This document shows, piece by piece, positions 61,642 through 64,000 of a stretch of 64,000 nt of DNA. The notes under the pieces are model-generated. The model was not told where the DNA came from and searched no databases. It was given only the letters and a program-made list of their open reading frames with translations. The position numbers were made by a program, and so were the translations under genes. The stretch's first letter is position 1, and each line of letters begins with the position of its first letter. Source of the DNA: Glandiceps talaboti (Eukaryota; Hemichordata; Enteropneusta; Spengelidae); the NCBI RefSeq assembly GCF_964340395.1, contig NC_135560.1, positions 19,954,598-20,018,597 of the forward strand, in the 5' to 3' direction.

Positions 61642-62711
61642 TTAAGGAGATATAATCACATTATTCCCCACTATTTTTCTTCATCTGTCTGGAACATGAA
61701 CAAAGTGTTATTTTGTCTCTACATTACTATCGATTCATAGTGACAAGGTCCCTTAATTCATGAGTATGTTCCTTGGCTAAAGGAAGCAACACAATGGTTA
61801 ATAATATCTACATGTAATTGTATGCAGTAAACAAACTTTCAAAAGAAATCCTCTGTGATTGAATTTGCAGTTAAATGGTATGTTACCATGCCGAAAAGTA
61901 TTGGAAACTTTCCAAAGGATGGAAAATTTACAAGTAATCATACGGCCAAGATATTTTAGTAAAATTTAACACTGCACAGTTGTATATATTTTCCTTATAA
62001 CTTGTCATATTTGTATGGTGTGCAAAGGAAATATAACACTCCTATGTGCATGTAGTTTGGGATAAATAGTAGAGACAAAAACATGATTTTTAAATATGGC
62101 CTCGAAGAGAAAGGTATATTGAATAAGTATTGTAATGTTTTATTTAAGTCAGGCAGTGATGTAGTACAGATGTTTTATACTGAGAACAGTTTGCAGTTCT
62201 GCAATGTATTTCATGTAGCAATCATAGTGCCATCTAGTGGTCATATTGCTGCATTACTTTGTTTTTTACAAGTATTGCTGATAAGTGAATCAGGGAATCT
62301 TTACTAAACCTTGCTGAACTTAATACAGCATCCAGAAAGTAAAATTAGGTTTTAACGATTACAAATATAATGAAACTAACAAAATAGTTAATGATAGACA
62401 CATCCATTATATTTACTTTCTTATTACCAATACAAGTGGTTAGCAGAATGTTGCTTTTTAAGTACAAATAAAATCTACAGAAGCTATATTTAATAGATAC
62501 ACCCTTCAACCCACTCCAATATATGAAACCCATTGCTTTCAATTTAGAGAATGGGCCATGAATAAGGAAATTGGGGTGAAAGGGACAAATTCACCCTTTT
62601 TATCTCATTTCATAGATTAACCCCAATATTGTCCTTGAAATGGATGGATCTGTTGACAGGAAAATGGGGGTGTTTTTAGGGTGCATCATCATCATTATCC
62701 TCCATTCTTTG

Positions 62712-63638
62712 TCACAAAGTTGTTTGTTCAGCAAATAATAGAAAGCCAGAAAACGATGTCAGCTTTTCTGTATTACTTGTAAGAGCATGCCTGCTGCCAA
62801 GTTTTAACCAGACCTGATCACCAACCACCAACTGTAGAACGGCACTGTTACTGTAAGACTCTCTTGTCGTGTTACCAGCATCTCCATGCACTGACACTTG
62901 TCGTTCACTGTTCTTCACAAGAATCACCTGAGTATCTCTGACATGGGCAATATGAAATATGAAGAAGTAAGTTCCATTTATAGCACAGGTGAAACGTCCT
63001 GTAGTCTGGTCAAAATGGCCGCCGACATTAGTGATGATGGTGTCAAAGGTCACATCTTTGCCTCTGTCTGCATGTCCTGTAAGATCTGAGGTACGTACTG
63101 CTGTGAAGGCTACTGGTTCTTTCATTACAATACCAGGACTAGGTGCACTTATAGACTTAGCAGACATTAGACTTGACATTTCTACTGATCCTCTAGGACC
63201 TGGAGCACCTCTCATACCTTGTAATCCTGGTTCCCCATTTTTACCAGGAGGTCCTGACAGTCCTGGTGGACCAGGTGGACCAGGTGGACCTTTTGGACCT
63301 GATTGACCTGGTTGACCCGGTTCTCCATTTAGTCCAGCTGCACCAATTTCTCCTTTTGCTCCATTTAATCCTGGTGGTCCAGCAGCTCCTGGAATTCCTG
63401 GTGTTCCATGTGTCCCAGGAGTTCCATTTTCCCCAGGAATTCCCCATGCACCCTGGACTCCTTGCTGACCAGGTGGTCCAACCGGACCCATATCTCCTTT
63501 CTCACAGCATGGTTTGCATTGGTCTCGTTTACGTTGTTTCTTTGTATATTTATCAACTTCATCTTCACTGACGATGATGGTATTTACCACAACAAGTGTG
63601 ATAACCAAAATAATGGCTAGCAGTGTAGGATGCCACAT
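62712..63638 (-). CDS. Collagen-like C1q-domain protein, intronless
   Basis: Secreted or membrane-anchored trimeric C1q/TNF-related protein of 308 residues. Such proteins act as pattern-recognition lectins or extracellular signals. Residues 5-23 ([19 protein letters not shown]) form a signal peptide or anchor. KKQRKRDQ then CKPCC gives a basic stretch and a cysteine cluster that could link the trimer. Gly occurs at every third position without interruption from 48 to 150 (35 triplets, with PPGPPGPPG). Residues about 176-304 form the globular C1q domain ([44 protein letters not shown]). N-glycosylation sites are at Asn221 and Asn256. The single-exon structure, opposite orientation and position inside the unfinished MEK5 gene suggest a nested gene, possibly a retrocopy. 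A short inverted-repeat element lies about 100 bp upstream of the start. Confidence 0.95.
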   Translation of the reverse strand: MWHPTLLAIILVITLVVVNTIIVSEDEVDKYTKKQRKRDQCKPCCEKGDMGPVGPPGQQGVQGAWGIPGENGTPGTHGTPGIPGAAGPPGLNGAKGEIGAAGLNGEPGQPGQSGPKGPPGPPGPPGLSGPPGKNGEPGLQGMRGAPGPRGSVEMSSLMSAKSISAPSPGIVMKEPVAFTAVRTSDLTGHADRGKDVTFDTIITNVGGHFDQTTGRFTCAINGTYFFIFHIAHVRDTQVILVKNSERQVSVHGDAGNTTRESYSNSAVLQLVVGDQVWLKLGSRHALTSNTEKLTSFSGFLLFAEQTTL

Positions 63639-63740
63639 CTTGTTACTTCAACGGCCAAAACCCTTTCAAAGACAAAAATCTAAAATTAGTATAAAATATT
63701 TGTTACAACACAAAATAAGAAGTGCTACAACACCCTTAAA

Positions 63741-63885
63741 CTGTAAGATACGTCGTGACATTTCGCCCTCACCGGCCTCCTCTCACAGGGGTTGGCCGAT
63801 GTTTGGGGTTGGCCGATGTTTGAGGTTGGCCGATGTTTGAGGTTGGCCGATGTTTGAGGGCGCACCGTCACGGCGTACCTTACAG
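63741..63885. mobile_element. CTGTAAG-type inverted-repeat element, copy 2, in the C1q 5' flank
   Basis: CTGTAAGATACGTCGTGAC at the left and, inverted, CTGTAAGGTACGCCGTGAC at the right. Inner parts match copy 1 at 43949 (TCGCCCTCACCGGCCTCCTCT, GAGGGCGC). The centre holds four 18-bp copies of GGTTGGCCGATGTTTG(A/G)G. The 12-bp direct repeat CTACAACACCCT lies at 63725-63736 and 63887-63898, close to both ends, and may mark the insertion. Positions 63886-64000 hold nothing else recognised. Confidence 0.85.
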
Positions 63886-64000
63886 ACTACAACACCCTCA
63901 CCCCCATCCCACCCCAACCATCACTCAACAATACATATTAAGGCCATTCCTACTTCCCAAGAACTAAAATATACCAACCTGATTCCATTCATTGTAATAG

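Larger units (their letters stand above)
57270..62711. other. MEK5 intron 9 (left part)
   Basis: No MEK5 exon was found here. The expected next exon, encoding the strand after alpha-C, is absent, so the intron continues past the right edge. It contains the repeats at 57303, 57495, 57895 and 58715, the foldback element at 61296, and unremarkable sequence from 60200-61290 and 61650-62700. Confidence 0.6.

Overview
The window is nuclear DNA of an invertebrate animal. Genes are split by GT-AG introns, intergenic and intronic DNA is AT-rich, and simple repeats, minisatellites and short inverted-repeat elements are very dense. The gene set (fatty-acid-binding protein, Death-domain protein, rhodopsin-like GPCR, Ly6-like GPI protein, mitochondrial ribosomal protein S16, MEK5, collagen-C1q protein) fits a bilaterian, most likely a marine one such as a mollusc, brachiopod, hemichordate or amphioxus. 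I cannot name the species. No viral, bacterial or large autonomous transposon coding sequence was recognised.

Layout. 0.3-2.8 kb: first two coding exons of a FABP gene (minus; the rest lies beyond the left edge). 5.0-7.3 kb: two-exon minus-strand gene joining an MLKL-like four-helix bundle to a Death domain, with a minisatellite in its intron. 7.6-16.5 kb: gene-poor and repeat-rich. 16.5-17.5 kb: intronless orphan GPCR (minus). 17.8-27.4 kb: gene-poor, with long TA, trinucleotide and 42-bp tandem repeats. 27.7-29.4 kb: two-exon type I membrane protein with an acidic ectodomain (minus). 31-35 kb: repeats and two foldback elements. 37.9-40.2 kb: three-exon Ly6/three-finger-like GPI protein (minus). 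41.6-44.1 kb: cluster of short inverted-repeat elements and a tRNA-like SINE head. 44.7-45.4 kb: MRPS16 (minus). 48.5 kb to beyond the right edge: MAP2K5/MEK5 (plus), nine coding exons visible (PB1 domain, docking linker, start of the kinase domain). 62.7-63.6 kb: an intronless collagen-C1q gene on the opposite strand, apparently nested in a MEK5 intron.

The most striking feature is in MEK5 coding exon 4. The 69 bp at its 3' end encode a 23-residue segment that includes the basic/hydrophobic docking-like motif after the PB1 domain. This segment is present 17 times in tandem (52314-53489). The unit is an exact multiple of three and starts with GTAAGT, so almost every unit boundary reads AAG|GTAAGT, a consensus 5' splice site. 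The first six units are in frame; unit 7 has a 1-bp insertion and a stop. Splicing at any of the first six boundaries, or at the matching GTAAGT in front of unit 1, would join in phase to the next exon and give MEK5 proteins with 0 to 6 copies of the linker. Three further minisatellites lie in introns 3, 7 and 9 of the same gene.

Splice sites were placed by reading GT/AG signals and checking that exon phases join. Five genes gave complete, phase-consistent models: Death domain 239 aa, membrane protein 230 aa, Ly6-like 182 aa, MRPS16 120 aa, and the visible MEK5 exons 214 codons when one unit is kept.
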